A DNA stretch of 64,000 bases from Chaetoderma sp. LZ-2023a (GCA_034401795.1 CM067367.1:54810384-54874383), one strand, 5' to 3'. Positions 45,425-58,734 are shown, counted from the stretch's first letter. Notes: a model not told the origin generated them from the letters alone. Translations and numbers: made by a program.

Positions 45425-45790
45425 GTATCTGACGTCATAATCAAAATATGCCTCTTGTTAGCCGACGCTACAATCAAATGACGTGGATCTGACATGAAAT
45501 GTGCAAAAGTTCAACAGTAACTATCTGAATTATGTCTTTGGTGAATTTACAATTTAATAAACATTCGTTTGAATATTTTGAAACGAATTTGACTTCTCCA
45601 AGTCAAATTAATTTCAAGATATTCAAAAGTTTACCTGTATAGTTATCTTGAAATTGAGATTTTAGAACTTCAATAAAATCTGTTCAAACGCGTGTACAAA
45701 GTGGGAGGAGCTTAGCTAGAAATGGGCGGGGCATGGATAGACATGGGCGGGCCATGGCTAGAAATGGGCGAGCCATGGCTAGAAATGGAT
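45425..45790 (+). mobile_element. MITE-1 copy
   Basis: TGACGTCA at 45430-45437, hairpin arms at ~45570-45628, and a right part with GGGCGGGGCATGG-type text repeated three times as a ~25-bp unit (45720-45785). Confidence 0.75.
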
Positions 45791-46126
45791 ACCTCTACTG
45801 TCTGAGGAAATTCATTTTGATGACACGAAAATGGTATTCCGACCAGCCGTTTTACACAGCCACCATCGTTTGCCCATACTCTCGCCCGCTAGCAACAAGC
45901 CCAATAAATGTTATCTACCAGCTTTGGCTGTATGACCTACTATGTAACAGTCAGCATAACTTTAGGTGCAGTTTATGTCTCAATTTACGTATATTTTAGA
46001 TATTCCAGTCATGTCAATTTTGAGACACAGGCAAATTCGAAGGCGTATATTCCCTATCAATGTCGCGATATAAGACATTGCGAAATTTCTATAATACAAG
46101 AAGAACATGATTTAACCTCCCCCCCT

Positions 46127-46134
46127 CCTTCCCT

Positions 46135-46185
<51 letters not shown>
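46127..46185. repeat. (CT)n microsatellite
   Basis: CCCT blocks, then about 24 CT dinucleotides. Confidence 0.97.
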
Positions 46186-46188
<3 letters not shown>

Positions 46189-46616
46189 CGCGTGTCCTTC
46201 TTAGCTACAGCCAGAGGCTCGCTCCAAATTCCGCTCGGGTTTGGGTCTTCTAAATGATGCCTCTTTAATAGTTGCAGTTAAAAGCCACCTGCGTTAATGA
46301 GCCATTATTGTGATCCACAAATCGCATTCCCTATATGTGTTTAGTGACCTCTTTCTGGGCTCCGCAAGGCGATCGCTTCACACAAACTTGGTCGTGGCTC
46401 CACCGTCTACTAGATAAATTAGGAGGCCGCGAAGTTAATAATGTTAGAGTTTATTATGTTTGCGTAACAAATATTTGACAAGCGCGATAATATTTGTGGA
46501 AGAAACTCTTACTGTCTCCGTTACTCGTCAGTTCATCCAGCAGTTATAAAGAACCGAGTGGTTTATGGAGTCTAACCTCTTCAAGAGACAACCTGTCTTA
46601 AGGAACAATCAATAGA

Positions 46617-46815
46617 CGGACCCAGTTCTAGCCATCATGGCCATTTCTAGATAACCTCAGTCCATTTCATTTGCGCTTTGAAGTTTGAATCATGAATTCC
46701 AAGAATCCCAATTTCACGGTATCTACAGAGGTAAGCTATTGAATAGTTTGAAACTAATTTGACTGGGTGCTGATGCTGATTATGGCGGCAACAGCTCCCA
46801 GCCAAGCTAGAAAAT
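46617..46815 (-). mobile_element. MITE-1 copy, partial
   Basis: Starts with GGACCCAGTTCTAGCC, then text complementary to the family's right part, then TTGAAACTAATTTGACTGGG and a degraded second arm near GGCGGCAACAGCTCCCAGCC. Confidence 0.6.
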
Positions 46816-46989
46816 GTTGTTTAAATCAGAGGTCCCCGCCCCCACCCCCGCCAAGCACTGAAAATACCTTTCTGTAATAAGTAGCAATTTTATTCAAAGC
46901 CTTCACATAATTTTTTTTTAAAACAACAAAAAAAATAAAATAAGGAAAGTTAACCAAAATTTTCCGTATGATATGCCATTTACGAGATT

Positions 46990-48045
46990 ATTGACAAATA
47001 TTCTTGTGTTTTGCATTAAAACCCCCATTTTCACCCAAAATCTTGGACCTATAAAGGTGAATCCTCCAAAAGTCATCTCTATCCATCATAAAGAAGCTAC
47101 CTGCTAAGTTTCATTAAATTATTTTAAGCGATACGGTATGTTATGCTGTTTACGAGAACATTGACAAAAATCATGATTTTTACATTAAAAAGCCAATTTT
47201 CAACCAAAGTGTTGGACCTATGAAAGTGAATCCTTCAAAAGGAACATCTACACATCATAATGAAGCCATCCGCAAAGTTTCATTACATTAGTTTAAGCGA
47301 TTCCATTTACGAGAATATTGACAAAAATCTAGAATTTTTGCATTAAAAACTCCATTTTGTCACCCCAAATCTTGGTCCGATAAAGGTGAATCCTTCAAAA
47401 GTCACATCTACCCATTAGAAAGAAGCCACCTGCCAAGTTTCATTAAATTAACTTAAGCGATTCTGTATGGTATGGTGTGTACAAGGAAATTGACAAAAAT
47501 CGCGAGTTTTGGCATTCAAAATATTGGACCTATAAACGTGAATTGTTCAAAAGGCACATCTGCATCTCATAACTGAGGCATACACCAAGTTTCATTAAAA
47601 TATCTGAAACGGTTCTGTATGATGTAGGCTAGTGTTTACAATAAAATTGACAAAAATCGTGAGTTTTTGCATTAAAAAGTCAATTTTCACCAAAAATATT
47701 GGACCTGTAAACGTGAACCCTTTAAAAGGCACATCTACCCATCATAAAGAAGTGGCTTGCCAAGTTTCGTTAAATTATCTTAAGCGATTCTGTATGACAT
47801 GGTGTTTACGAGGAAATTGACCAAAAATCGTGAGTTTTTGCATTAAAATTTCCATTTTCACACAAAATATTGGACCTATAAACGTGAATTGTTCAAAAAG
47901 CACATCTGTGTATCATAAATGAGGCATGCACCAAGTTTCATTAACATATTTGAAACGATCCTGTATGATATGCTGTTTACGAGATATTGTGGTCGGACAG
48001 ACGGACGGACGGACGGACAGACGCGGTGATTACTATAGGGCTTCC
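46990..48045 (+). repeat. ~165-bp tandem repeat with (GGAC)n tail
   Basis: Six or more units. Each has TTGACAAAAATCGTGAGTTT, then TTTTGCATTAAAA, then TTGGACCTATAAACGTGAAT, then CATCTACCCATCATAAAGAA, then AAGTTTCATTAAATTAT. Units differ by 10-20%. The array ends in GGACGGACGGACGGACAGAC and GGTGATTACTATAGGGCTTC, which looks like the end of a non-autonomous element. No ORF of note. Confidence 0.85.
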
Positions 48046-48193
48046 GCACCCAGTTTCAAAATATTCAAACAGTGTTAAGGAAATTATAAACCCGTCAAAG
48101 CCGTACAATTCGTACACTCGATGGATATTTCGAGATTCATGACGAAGAGTTTTTTGTTTGTGGTCTTCAGGTACCGGTAATATATGACGTAAT

Positions 48194-48577
48194 GGACCGT
48201 TCCAGTTTATCTATCCATCATATGACGTCATACGACGTCATAATTGACTACGTGAAGTGTAGGATGATGTCATAATCAATGACGTCACGAATGACGTAGA
48301 TATGTTCATCAAGAACGCATAATTGGTGACGGACTAAAGCATTGTTGTACGAATTGTGTGCCTGTACTATTTAATAAACATTCTGTTGAATACTTTGAAA
48401 CTAATTTGACTGGGATCTGTCCTAGTCAAATTAGTTTCAAAACATTCAACAGCTTACCTGTATTGTTTTCTGGAAATTGACAATTAGGGAGTTCATGGAT
48501 CGAACTATCCCAACACGATGGAGTTGAGAGTGGAGTTTAGCTAGATATGAGCGGGCATAGCCAAACTGGAAAGGTCC
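48194..48577 (+). mobile_element. MITE-1, full-length copy (384 bp)
   Basis: Both ends are present: left GGACCGTTCCAGTTT and right AAACTGGAAAGGTCC. CRE octamers lie at 48223-48230 and 48280-48287, with a near match (CGACGTCA) between them. The core hairpin lies at ~48380-48452 with a short loop. AATAAA lies in TTTAATAAACATTCTG. Confidence 0.85.
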
Positions 48578-48862
48578 TTTTATTATGAAGTCAGATAATT
48601 GAGTGTCAGATTGGATCCCTCTATTTTATTAATTAGCTGGAGTCTGGGGTTATACGGAGTTACAGTTTGCGTGTTTGGCGCATGCCCCGGGATATGGTTA
48701 TCTCATTGAATCATGCACTTTATTCAGGTATTAATTAGCAGTTACGATACTAGGCCTACATAATAAATATAGTGTAACGCAATCAATAGTTAACTCGTGT
48801 CGTCGGCTCCAGTAAATATGGCAGTTCTTCCAGACAGCTGTGCCCGAAAAAACTGTTTAAAG

Positions 48863-49103
48863 CTACAGTTACAGCTACAAGAGCTGAGAAATAATTTAGT
48901 ATCCAAAACAAAATAAAATGTACGTTTGAATATTTAGGACTTAATTGGATTGGAAGCCATTGCTGCCTAAGTCGGCAATGGCTTCCAAACAAATTAAGTT
49001 CAAAATGTTCAACAGAATATTTCTTACACCGTGTTCAAAATTGTACTAACTAACATGTTTCTGTTTTGGAAACATTCTATCTTATTTATGAGCTGTACTG
49101 TAG
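48863..49103. mobile_element. MITE-3 copy
   Basis: Inverted repeat element. The ends contain GAGCTGAGAAATAAT and ATTTATGAGCTGTACTGTAG. The central palindrome at ~48945-49000 is built on GGAAGCCATTGCTGCC and GGCAATGGCTTCC. Confidence 0.7.
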
Positions 49104-49502
49104 GCCTACCATCTGAGCAAGTACCATGTTCCGAGCCCTCTAACTCTTCTCTATAAAAATTCTTATATGACAGGCGTCAAATCAGAATTTTCATAGGGCG
49201 GAGTCAGAGACCCCGAATTAGTACCAAGTATGGCTTGTGTTTTGGTAGACCAGCTGGTATAGGCCTACTAATGTATGTAGCTGCCGGCGAGGCGATTTTA
49301 ATCGACGCACTATTTGTTTAACCGGTCAGTTTCAGGTCAACACCAAATGTCAATGTAATTATTCTAAGAATTTTCGGGAACGAATCGTAATCACAGTCGC
49401 TATACAGCAAGATCTAACACCGCGTTCGAGAAATATACTTTCGTCAAAAAATGAGCAAATCGACTGGAAAACACTGCATAAATTATATAGCAGAAGGAGA
49501 AG

Positions 49503-49695
49503 AAGTTATTGGCTTGGTTGGCGTCTATTGAGTCCCTGATTCCAGGTCCCATTTACGCCATTCTAGGCTGGTTTTATTTCAGTCTATTATTGGTAACTTC
49601 CCCAGTTTTTACACTGGTACCCATTTATGCTCCGGGGTGGAGAGAGGCAACGAGTGGTGAAGGAGATTGCCTATGTTTCCAGCGATCGTCAGTTG
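49503..49695 (-). repeat. Inverted copy of the 25.5-26.7 kb repeat unit
   Basis: The complement of one ~200-bp unit: TTGGCGTCTATTGAGTCCC, then CATTCTAGGCTGGTTTTATT, then GGAGATTGCCTATGTTTCC. It joins directly to an RNase H remnant. Confidence 0.88.
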
Positions 49696-49990
49696 GCCAA
49701 ACAGAGACGCGATCGCAAGAGGCCCTATGCCAAACATTTTATGCTGTGGTGGAAAGCGGTACATCAGCAAAGAAAGTTGTCTTCTTCATTGACTTATTAT
49801 CAGCACTGCAAGCTCTTCTAAGTGGTAAGGATTCTACTCCGCCTTTACTGGAGTCAGCAAGAGCTTTTTGCTCGAAAAATAGTGGCATTCTCCAGCGGAT
49901 ACCAGCCCACTGTGGGATAGCTGGGAATGAGAGCTGACAAGTTAGCTGAAAAGGATCCAACCAAGAACAGATGGATCGAGCAATAAGTTT
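49690..49990 (+). pseudogene. LINE RNase H domain remnant
   Basis: Text of the type VVFFIDLLSALQALLSGKDS, then LQRIPAHCGIAGNES and, after a frame change, ADKLAEKD. This is the C-terminal half of a LINE RNase H (DSLSAL-type and PAHCGI-GNE-AD motifs). It differs from the LINE-B RNase H. It is fused in frame to the reversed ~200-bp repeat, so a 142-codon frame at 49509-49937 exists, but its first half is not coding by origin. Confidence 0.8.
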
Positions 49991-50190
49991 TGATAATCTG
50001 AAACAGAACATCAAATTGAGAAGACGCATTGAAAGGCCTCTGAAAGATCGGCTCTGCAGCATATATGCACAATTTATTTGGTGACATTATACCATAATAA
50101 ACCATATATTTAACAAGCATCTTAATTTAGCAGTTGCTTTCCTGTTTTGCCGCCTTCCCTTCCGTATATTTAAAGTCGATGCATATCAGC

Positions 50191-50191
50191 T

Positions 50192-50250
<59 letters not shown>

Positions 50251-50270
50251 CGACGACGACGACGGCGACT
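50191..50270. repeat. (CAA)n-(CGA)n microsatellite
   Basis: About 20 CAA triplets, then a few CGA. Confidence 0.97.
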
Positions 50271-50299
50271 GTAACAACAATACGTGATATTTGCACCGC

Positions 50300-51570
50300 T
50301 AGTTGTGTTGCTACATGTTGTATCAGTATTGATTGCTGCGGCAGCGATTCCAGGGGGTCAAATGCGAACAATTGACAAATGAACATTTCTCTCGCCTCAA
50401 CCCCTTTTTGGAAATTATAGGGAAATAAGGATCTTTTGCAACTCTGTCTTGCACTATTAATACAGTTACAAATTGGAGGTGGTGGTGGAATAATGCGAGC
50501 AAATAAGTATTTCCACAATATTATGTTAAGTGAGTAGAGTATGGCGAATGGGGGTTGAGGGAACACTACCACCTCTACCCACCCCACCCCACCCCACCAC
50601 CCCCAACACACACACACCACCACCCCAGACCAGCCCACCCCACCCACGCTCATATAGATGGCGATAGCTGCAGATAGACAGGTGGTTGCATTACTTGTTG
50701 TATGCATAGAAATGTACTATATTAACGATTACTATGGTTGGATGCTGGCAGCTTTTTCCACGCTTGTGTTTATTGATGTCCAAATAGTTTTAAAATCGTA
50801 GTAACTACACCCATCGCTTGATGATAAGGCGTCATCTAACTGAACAAGGGCGACAATTCCCAGTGCTATTCGCGCTATGTAGGATCAGTATAGTCTGCCC
50901 CTGATTACACTACCATCCGCGATAGCCAGTCAGTTGGCGAGCGCGCGCAGCATAAAACGCTGTGAACCAGCGTGTGTATGTTTTCTTGTTGAGTGGTTCG
51001 TGTCGATGGACTTGTAGTACAGACGATGTTGATAATAGACGGTGGACTCGACCATAATTGCAGCGCTATAGGACCCACTAGTAAAGATTTATTTAGCCCT
51101 GTGCTAATTCGCTCAGAATCGATAATTATTCAATACAATGTGTAAAATTTAACAAGAATTTCTTTTAATCATTATCGTTATTGGTTGTGATAAGAAATAA
51201 TGTGTAATTTTTATTATTATACACGATTCGACTTGGAATGTTTCAGTTTGTGTACAGTGTTTGTTTTTTCATTGATAAACCGGGACGGATTAACTGGACC
51301 ATCATATAGGGCCTCTGCCAAATAGGGTTTATAGATACAGGTGAGGACGAGAGATGTGCAACATTAAAATAAATTAACACCCACCATCACAGCCACCCCT
51401 CTGGCTTGCACACCGCCACCACCACCACCAACATTAGTCATTGCGGTGTAGCGTGGTGGAGGTGGTGGTGGTGGTGGTGGTGGTTGGACCACCCACCCAT
51501 CACTATCACCACGCAACAAACATCGCAACGACTAAATTCAGCACTACCCACATGTAACATATATCGGCAC
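50300..51570. other. No gene recognised
   Basis: Mixed single-copy sequence. C-rich CCACCCCACC stretches lie at ~50575-50645 and a (GGT)n patch near 51460. A short CpG-containing stretch at ~50930-51070 (GCGAGCGCGCGCAGCATAAA) could be a promoter, without support. Confidence 0.4.
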
Positions 51571-51576
51571 CATGAG

Positions 51577-51786
51577 ATAAATTAGATACACTACAGCTCA
51601 GAAATAACTTAGAACGCGTCCAAAACAAAATAAAACGTACTGACTGGGTCTGAATGTTGAATATTTTGAACATAATTAAGACAACAATGACTTTCAATCA
51701 AATGAAGTCCAAAATATCTAACCGAAGATTTTTGACATCGTGTACAGAATTGTAGCAACTAATTTATGAGCTGCTTGGTAGGTTTC
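51577..51786. mobile_element. MITE-3 copy, diverged
   Basis: GCTCAGAAATAACTTAGAAC at the left, TGAATATTTTGAACATAATT in the arm, and ATTTATGAGCTGC at the right. The palindrome is badly eroded. Confidence 0.55.
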
Positions 51787-51789
51787 AGT

Positions 51790-53320
<1,531 letters not shown>

Positions 53321-53427
53321 CGCCATACAACTTGCATGTATACCTTGCGAAGGCAAATTACCACCTGGTTTAAAATACCACCACTGTGTGACCCCATAAG
53401 GTATTTTCTGTGACCTCCGATCCATAT

Positions 53428-53634
53428 TAACCCTTTAACGCTCATATTAGCCGGAAATGGCCTTTGCAGTGGTCTTGAGAAATTTCCATTTCCACACCAA
53501 GAAGACAATTTTTTTAAATTTACAACTGGAATGTAAATTTTAAAAACCAGTCTTCTCTTAGTCTGTAAATTGACATTTTCTTTGAGAAAAACTTTCTTGA
53601 AAAAATCGGAAGCTTGAAGGGTTAACTCTTAGCT
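53428..53634. mobile_element. MITE-2 short copy
   Basis: Ends TTAACCCTTTAACGCTCA and GAAGGGTTAAC. Internal arms GCAGTGGTCTTGAGAAATTT and CAGTCTTCTCTTAGTCTG. Confidence 0.7.
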
Positions 53635-53733
53635 CCCAGCCAAATTAGTTTAAAATAGTCAACAGCTTACCGGTAAAGTTGTCTTGCAATTGAGACACCG
53701 ACATGTCATTGGTTAGACCTAAAGGGAAATAGC

Positions 53734-53960
53734 TTTAACACACGCTATGGTAAAAAACAGCTTCAGCAGTGGTCTTGAGGAATGTTCATTTGCAGACCAA
53801 TAGAAGACTATTTTTTGACAATTAACGATTGAACTGACTGGCTTAATAACAGAACCAGTTAGTCCAGTGATAAATTAAAAAATAATCTCTCGGTCGGCAA
53901 ATAGACATTACAAAAAATAAAATTGAAATTTCCTTGAAGAAATTTGAGGATTAATACTAG
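53734..53960. mobile_element. MITE-2 copy
   Basis: Begins CTTTAACACACGCTATGG. The palindrome GAACTGACTGGCTTAATAAC-AGAACCAGTTAGTCCAG lies at ~53830-53870, and it ends near GAGGATTAATAC. Confidence 0.65.
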
Positions 53961-54511
53961 ACCGCATAGCTTTTAGTGGCCATTAATCCTGGCTAGGCTA
54001 CGGCATATACGCTTAACGTATAAGCCTATATTAGTTGACACATTCCCGGTAAAATAATAAATAAATACTAAATTCTGCATATGACAATATAAACTCAATA
54101 ATAGCCTATTTTTCATCTCTGAATTCCTAAAAACTTGCTTACAAAAGAGTGAATATAAGACCTAGTGAAACGTGTTACAAATGTGTAGGAAAGTTGTTGT
54201 TATAGAAAACGGCAATAACTTTCAGTCAAATAATTTTCAATAGGCCCATCACTGCATCAGTATTCCAATTTTCAGAGTAGCGTATACCTCCTAGGCGAAA
54301 TAGAATGAAATGGGTTATACTTATAATACAGTCCTGATTTACTTTTCATATCTCGTGGGGCCCTTGAGTGCCGAGTACTATCTCCGTAACAGTATTGACA
54401 TGTCTCCTTGATTGACAGCTGATCGTGGTCTTTGTTTACAGGGGGCGCTGTGTAGCACGCACTGAGCTGCTTCGCGTGACTGGCAACCCTTGCCTGGCGC
54501 AGCAGACCAAC

Positions 54512-54611
54512 ATGGCGTTTAGCCATGAATGGCTGTTCCAATCGACGACGTTTTACGTGTGGATTTTTACCATTCTATTGGGCGAATCGCAAAGCAAGAG
54601 GGCACAAATAT
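54512..54611 (+). CDS. Candidate first coding exon, secreted or membrane protein
   Basis: The ATG at 54512 sits in a good start context (CCAACATGGC). It opens 33 codons that begin MAFSHEWLFQSTTFYVW, run into a hydrophobic core (FYVWIFTILLG) and then ESQSKRAQI. The pattern is that of a signal peptide cut near residue 28. The frame meets a strong splice donor, GTAAGT at 54612-54617, leaving a phase-1 exon. No downstream exon was identified in the next few kb, which contain repeats and no convincing acceptor with coding. It could instead be chance. It is the best host-gene candidate in the window. Confidence 0.4.
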
Positions 54612-54619
54612 GTAAGTAG

Positions 54620-55041
54620 ACTATTCTCTGTTGTGCCTGTGAAATATGGAGGGCATTATTCCGGCGATGTCGCTGGAATCTGTTGCTGAATAATGACTCA
54701 TAGAGAGTGCGATATTATTACTATGATTATTGATACTACTACAACTAGTAATATTACTACTACCGAGTTGATTGATGTTGGTCCCAACACTTACCCTCAT
54801 GTATAAACCTCGTGAACCTAAACACCGTAAGAGTCATGTTAGTAAACTTTGTGAATGGAAGAACTTGTCGTTAAGAAAGCACTCACTAATTAGAATCTGG
54901 GTGCAATAGATATATAGATTGTGAAATGCTCCTTAATTAGTGGGGCGGGGCTTATGCCTCTCCGCAAATGTTCTTAGAACTGCCTGGTCAAACATGGGTT
55001 ATTGGTACGTCTTTCACACAATAGGGTCGTTAATACATCGT

Positions 55042-55073
<32 letters not shown>

Positions 55074-55356
55074 GCACAACCATCATCATTCCACAGAACC
55101 ATGATGTAGGCCCACTAGCCGCTATCGTTAATCGTAAGAAAGAGGTTGTGATTAGGATATTTGGTGACCTTTTTATCATTATTACATACACAGCCGGGTA
55201 AAAGCAAGGTCTATAACGGGGTCACAGCCCGGGGCCCCGAAAGATAAAGGCCCCAAATAAAACACAATTATCACGTTTTACCCATTTGAACCTGTTATCC
55301 CAGCATCTCACTTTCTTCAGTAATGATGATATACGCATTACGTAAGCTATTTTGAC

Positions 55357-55421
<65 letters not shown>

Positions 55422-56990
55422 TATGCATTCCCTACTTGACCTATCCGATAAGGCGCCCCACAACCAATTATCCTCTGGACCCCAAACAGGCTTAATCCTG
55501 CTCACAATAATACGGGATGTATAATATTATAGTCTATGGTTGTAGTCATCATCGTCGTGGTCGTCGTCGTCGTCGTTATCACTCATCATTATCCATGTCA
55601 TCGAATAGATTCTCTCGAAATCATCTTCGAAACTATAATGAAGCATCATCATCGTTATCACCACTGTCGTCTTCATCTTCATTACCGTGGTCCGTCCACC
55701 TGATAATAAAATTAAGCATTGATCAATGGTGTACAGTTGCTGTTCGTCAAAAGTGTAATAATTTACTTCTCTATAATTGCTATGACCCAGAGCAGATGCC
55801 ACACGAGTTCATAAAATACAGCTGTGCCGCATAATTGGACTGTATTCAGTAGTTTGTCGGCAGACCTGTAAGCTGGGCATTGACAACTAAGTGGTCTAAA
55901 TGTTTAACCAATTCCTTCGTGTCTATGTGTAACGAATTTATATATGCTTGTTATGCTATAGATGAAATGAACTCGATTATTTAAAAAAAACACCAATTTG
56001 ACTGAAATTTGTTTGTGTCAAACTGAGCAACAACTTTCAATCAAATGCATGTGTTAGTTAAGAAGAGCCTATGCAGGCCTATGAACTATATTCTATACAT
56101 CATGTTCATGTACATATAGAATAATATGGGTTGAGTTAGGCACGCTTATATAGGACTATAAACGCGAACAACAAACACAAAACTGGGCATTATTCAAGAT
56201 TTAGAACACCTTTTTATACAATTTATACATTCTTTTATGTGACAGTTGATGGGGGCCTTAACAAGTACTGCTTATGAAAAACGACAGGGCAGATTTCTTG
56301 CACGCGTATTAATTGCGACCAACCTACATACACACAATCACAAGTACATTCAGTATAGACGTAAGTCCCACGCCTGGCGCTGTAGACCAACATGGCGTAG
56401 GCAAGGAATGAAGGAGGGATTTCGAACCGAGCGAACCTCTGCAACCCACTCACAAATAATCAATTGTATGTTAATGTCCCTATGTGGGCAGTCTATACAC
56501 ATATGTTGAGGTTTTGTAATTTATAAGATATAACCCAGAAATCACATTTATTACCTGTATCCTGAGACTAAATGAAATAGATCTCAAATTAGTCAAAATC
56601 TCGATGGTTTTTTACACGTCTCAATCTAAAGTTATACTTAGGCTATAGATCCCAGTTTGTGGTCATCAAGTTATAATGGATTCGTTTCAGCAATAAGCGT
56701 GATTAATTTCGCGTGGAGAAAATATCAATCAATTCTACGAATCAGTTACTTTTTGCGCATTATTACATATGACCTAATTGGTACGTGGTTTTGAAAACCA
56801 TAAATCTGCTAGACGGCAACATCTATCAACAAAGCAGTTTCCAAAATCAGCATCAAACTTCCTTAAAACTGTTGCTTTGTCAGCAACAAAATTGCTAATC
56901 ACTTCATGATCACTTAATGACTTCCGCCTTAGAAACAGCTGTAAATTACTTGCTGTAGCCTAGTTCGTGGATAGACACGTGTCCGTGTAT
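54620..56990. other. No gene recognised; short repeats
   Basis: Holds an (ATC)n run at ~55043-55072, (GCA)n at 55358-55420, and GTC triplets at ~55545-55575. Other frames are short. 56373-56398 repeats the start-codon context of the exon candidate at 54493-54518. Confidence 0.45.
55358..55420. repeat. (GCA)n microsatellite
   Basis: About 21 GCA triplets. Confidence 0.97.
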
Positions 56991-56995
56991 TTATG

Positions 56996-57225
56996 CAGTA
57001 CACCTAAGAAATAACTGAACACGGTTTAAAAATAAAAACAGAAACATGTTATAGTTATTATACAGTTTTGAACACGATATAAGAAATGTTCTCTTGAATA
57101 TTTTGGACTTAATTTGATTGGAAGCCATTGCTGCCTTAGCAATGGCTTCCATTGAAACTATGTTAAAAATGTTGAACGGTACGATATATTTTGTTTTGGA
57201 AATAAGTTATTTTTTAGCTGTACTG
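56996..57225. mobile_element. MITE-3, near-complete copy (230 bp)
   Basis: The ends pair over 17 of 19 bases: left CAGTACACCTAAGAAATAA, right TTATTTTTTAGCTGTACTG. The central palindrome at ~57117-57151 is GGAAGCCATTGCTGCCTTAG with CAATGGCTTCC. Confidence 0.75.
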
Positions 57226-57874
57226 TAGTTGCAGTCCTGACTGTCAGATAATTAGAAGTAAAACTATCAGATTCACGTTAATAGACCAGTCCATTAATTT
57301 TAGCCGACAGACTGACACGGTTTCATTCTATATCAGATTTTTGCTTTTAGAGGTCATATCTACTTGATTGTTCGCTCAAACTCTAGCTTTTGATGTTGGT
57401 TTTTGTTTCATTCCTGGCACTCCGTACCGATAACGAAGCTAGTATTCAAAGGGCCTTTAGATAACGACAAACGTTTTCTTTTAAGAGCCGTTGGAATGAG
57501 ATGATGGAAATGATAATGATAATAAGATTGCAGTCATTAACAAAACGTATATACGTACACACTTGGTCCGGAGTCTGTGCCACTTGGTGGCGGGGGAAGG
57601 TGTTCATTGACACGAGTATTTCGAAGATAACGTGACCACGGTTCTGCCGCTTCAGGACATTTTACATCACCTCACACCCTATGCCCCTAGAATTAAGGAA
57701 GGCAACAACCTATGATTGGATCAAAAGGAATAGTAGCAGAATAACCTTAGCTGTGCTCTGTGTGTTGTCGTCTCAAATCCACAAGTATGCCAAATACAAC
57801 TCTTATAATATGTTATGGCACCCTCCAGTTCCAACCCACCATCAATTCTCCTGATCTGCGCCGCATCACTAGCG

Positions 57875-58184
57875 ATTAAAGGTGCACATTCGCAGCAGAA
57901 TGGTTGAAAATAAAATTGTTAAAATTGTATACTTTTAGAGACTTAATCGTGTACCTAGATGTAATGAAACGATATTAATGAATACGTATATAAAAAAATT
58001 TAATTGTGAATTTGAATTAGGGACTCTAATTCAATTTTACAACCTAAAAAACTATATCAATCTATATGGAATGAAATCATCATATGTTAAGATTGTTTTC
58101 GATTCATTACGCCCTGGCACACATAAGTGTACAATTTGTACAATTTTATTTTCAAACATTCTGCTGTGAATATGCACCTTTAAT
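57875..58184. mobile_element. MITE-4, complete copy (310 bp)
   Basis: Terminal inverted repeats of ~45 bp: left ATTAAAGGTGCACATTCGCA then GCAGAATGGTTGAAAATAAA; the right end, when complemented, reads ATTAAAGGTGCATATTCACA then GCAGAATGTTTGAAAATAAA. A/T-rich interior, no ORF. Confidence 0.8.
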
Positions 58185-58307
58185 ATATGTGTATCAAATT
58201 TCAATACAACATTCGGCCCTCGACATTCCCACCATTCACGACAGTCTAGCATGTTTATTAATATGGCAACCAGTCCAGCGAGACAGCGAACTTCTGTCAA
58301 CAGCAAT

Positions 58308-58655
58308 GGATGAATCCAGTTCTAGCTATGTTCGGCCCATCTCTAGCTAAGCTCCACCCACGCTTTGCCTGTGTTGTGATCAAACGACCCTTGCACTCCA
58401 TGAATCTCAAATTTCCAGGAAGGTAAGCTGCTGAATAATTTGAAACTAATTTATGCCAGTCAAATTAGTTTCAAAATATTCAAAAGAATGTTTATTAAAT
58501 AGTAAAAGACATACAATTCATAGAGCTTGACGGACTATTAAGCGTTTATGATGGACTAAAGCGCGTCATTCATGAAGTTACTGATTAGGACATCAGCCTA
58601 TATGTGACGTTGTTGTTGATTATGACGTCATATGGTTGGTCAATAAACCGCATTT
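58308..58655 (-). mobile_element. MITE-1 copy, reverse orientation
   Basis: Starts GGATGAATCCAGTTCTAGC, carries the complement of the right part, has a shortened hairpin at ~58434-58490, and has TGACGTCA at 58623-58630. Confidence 0.72.
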
Positions 58656-58734
58656 CTCTATTGTTGCATTTACCTCCCAACTGCTACATCGATAGATGAT
58701 GAAATCATGTCAAATCATGTCAAATTATTATTGT

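Noticed and set aside
49509-49937. Single 142-codon gene
   Set aside because: Its first half is the complement of the ~200-bp repeat; only the second half is an RNase H remnant.
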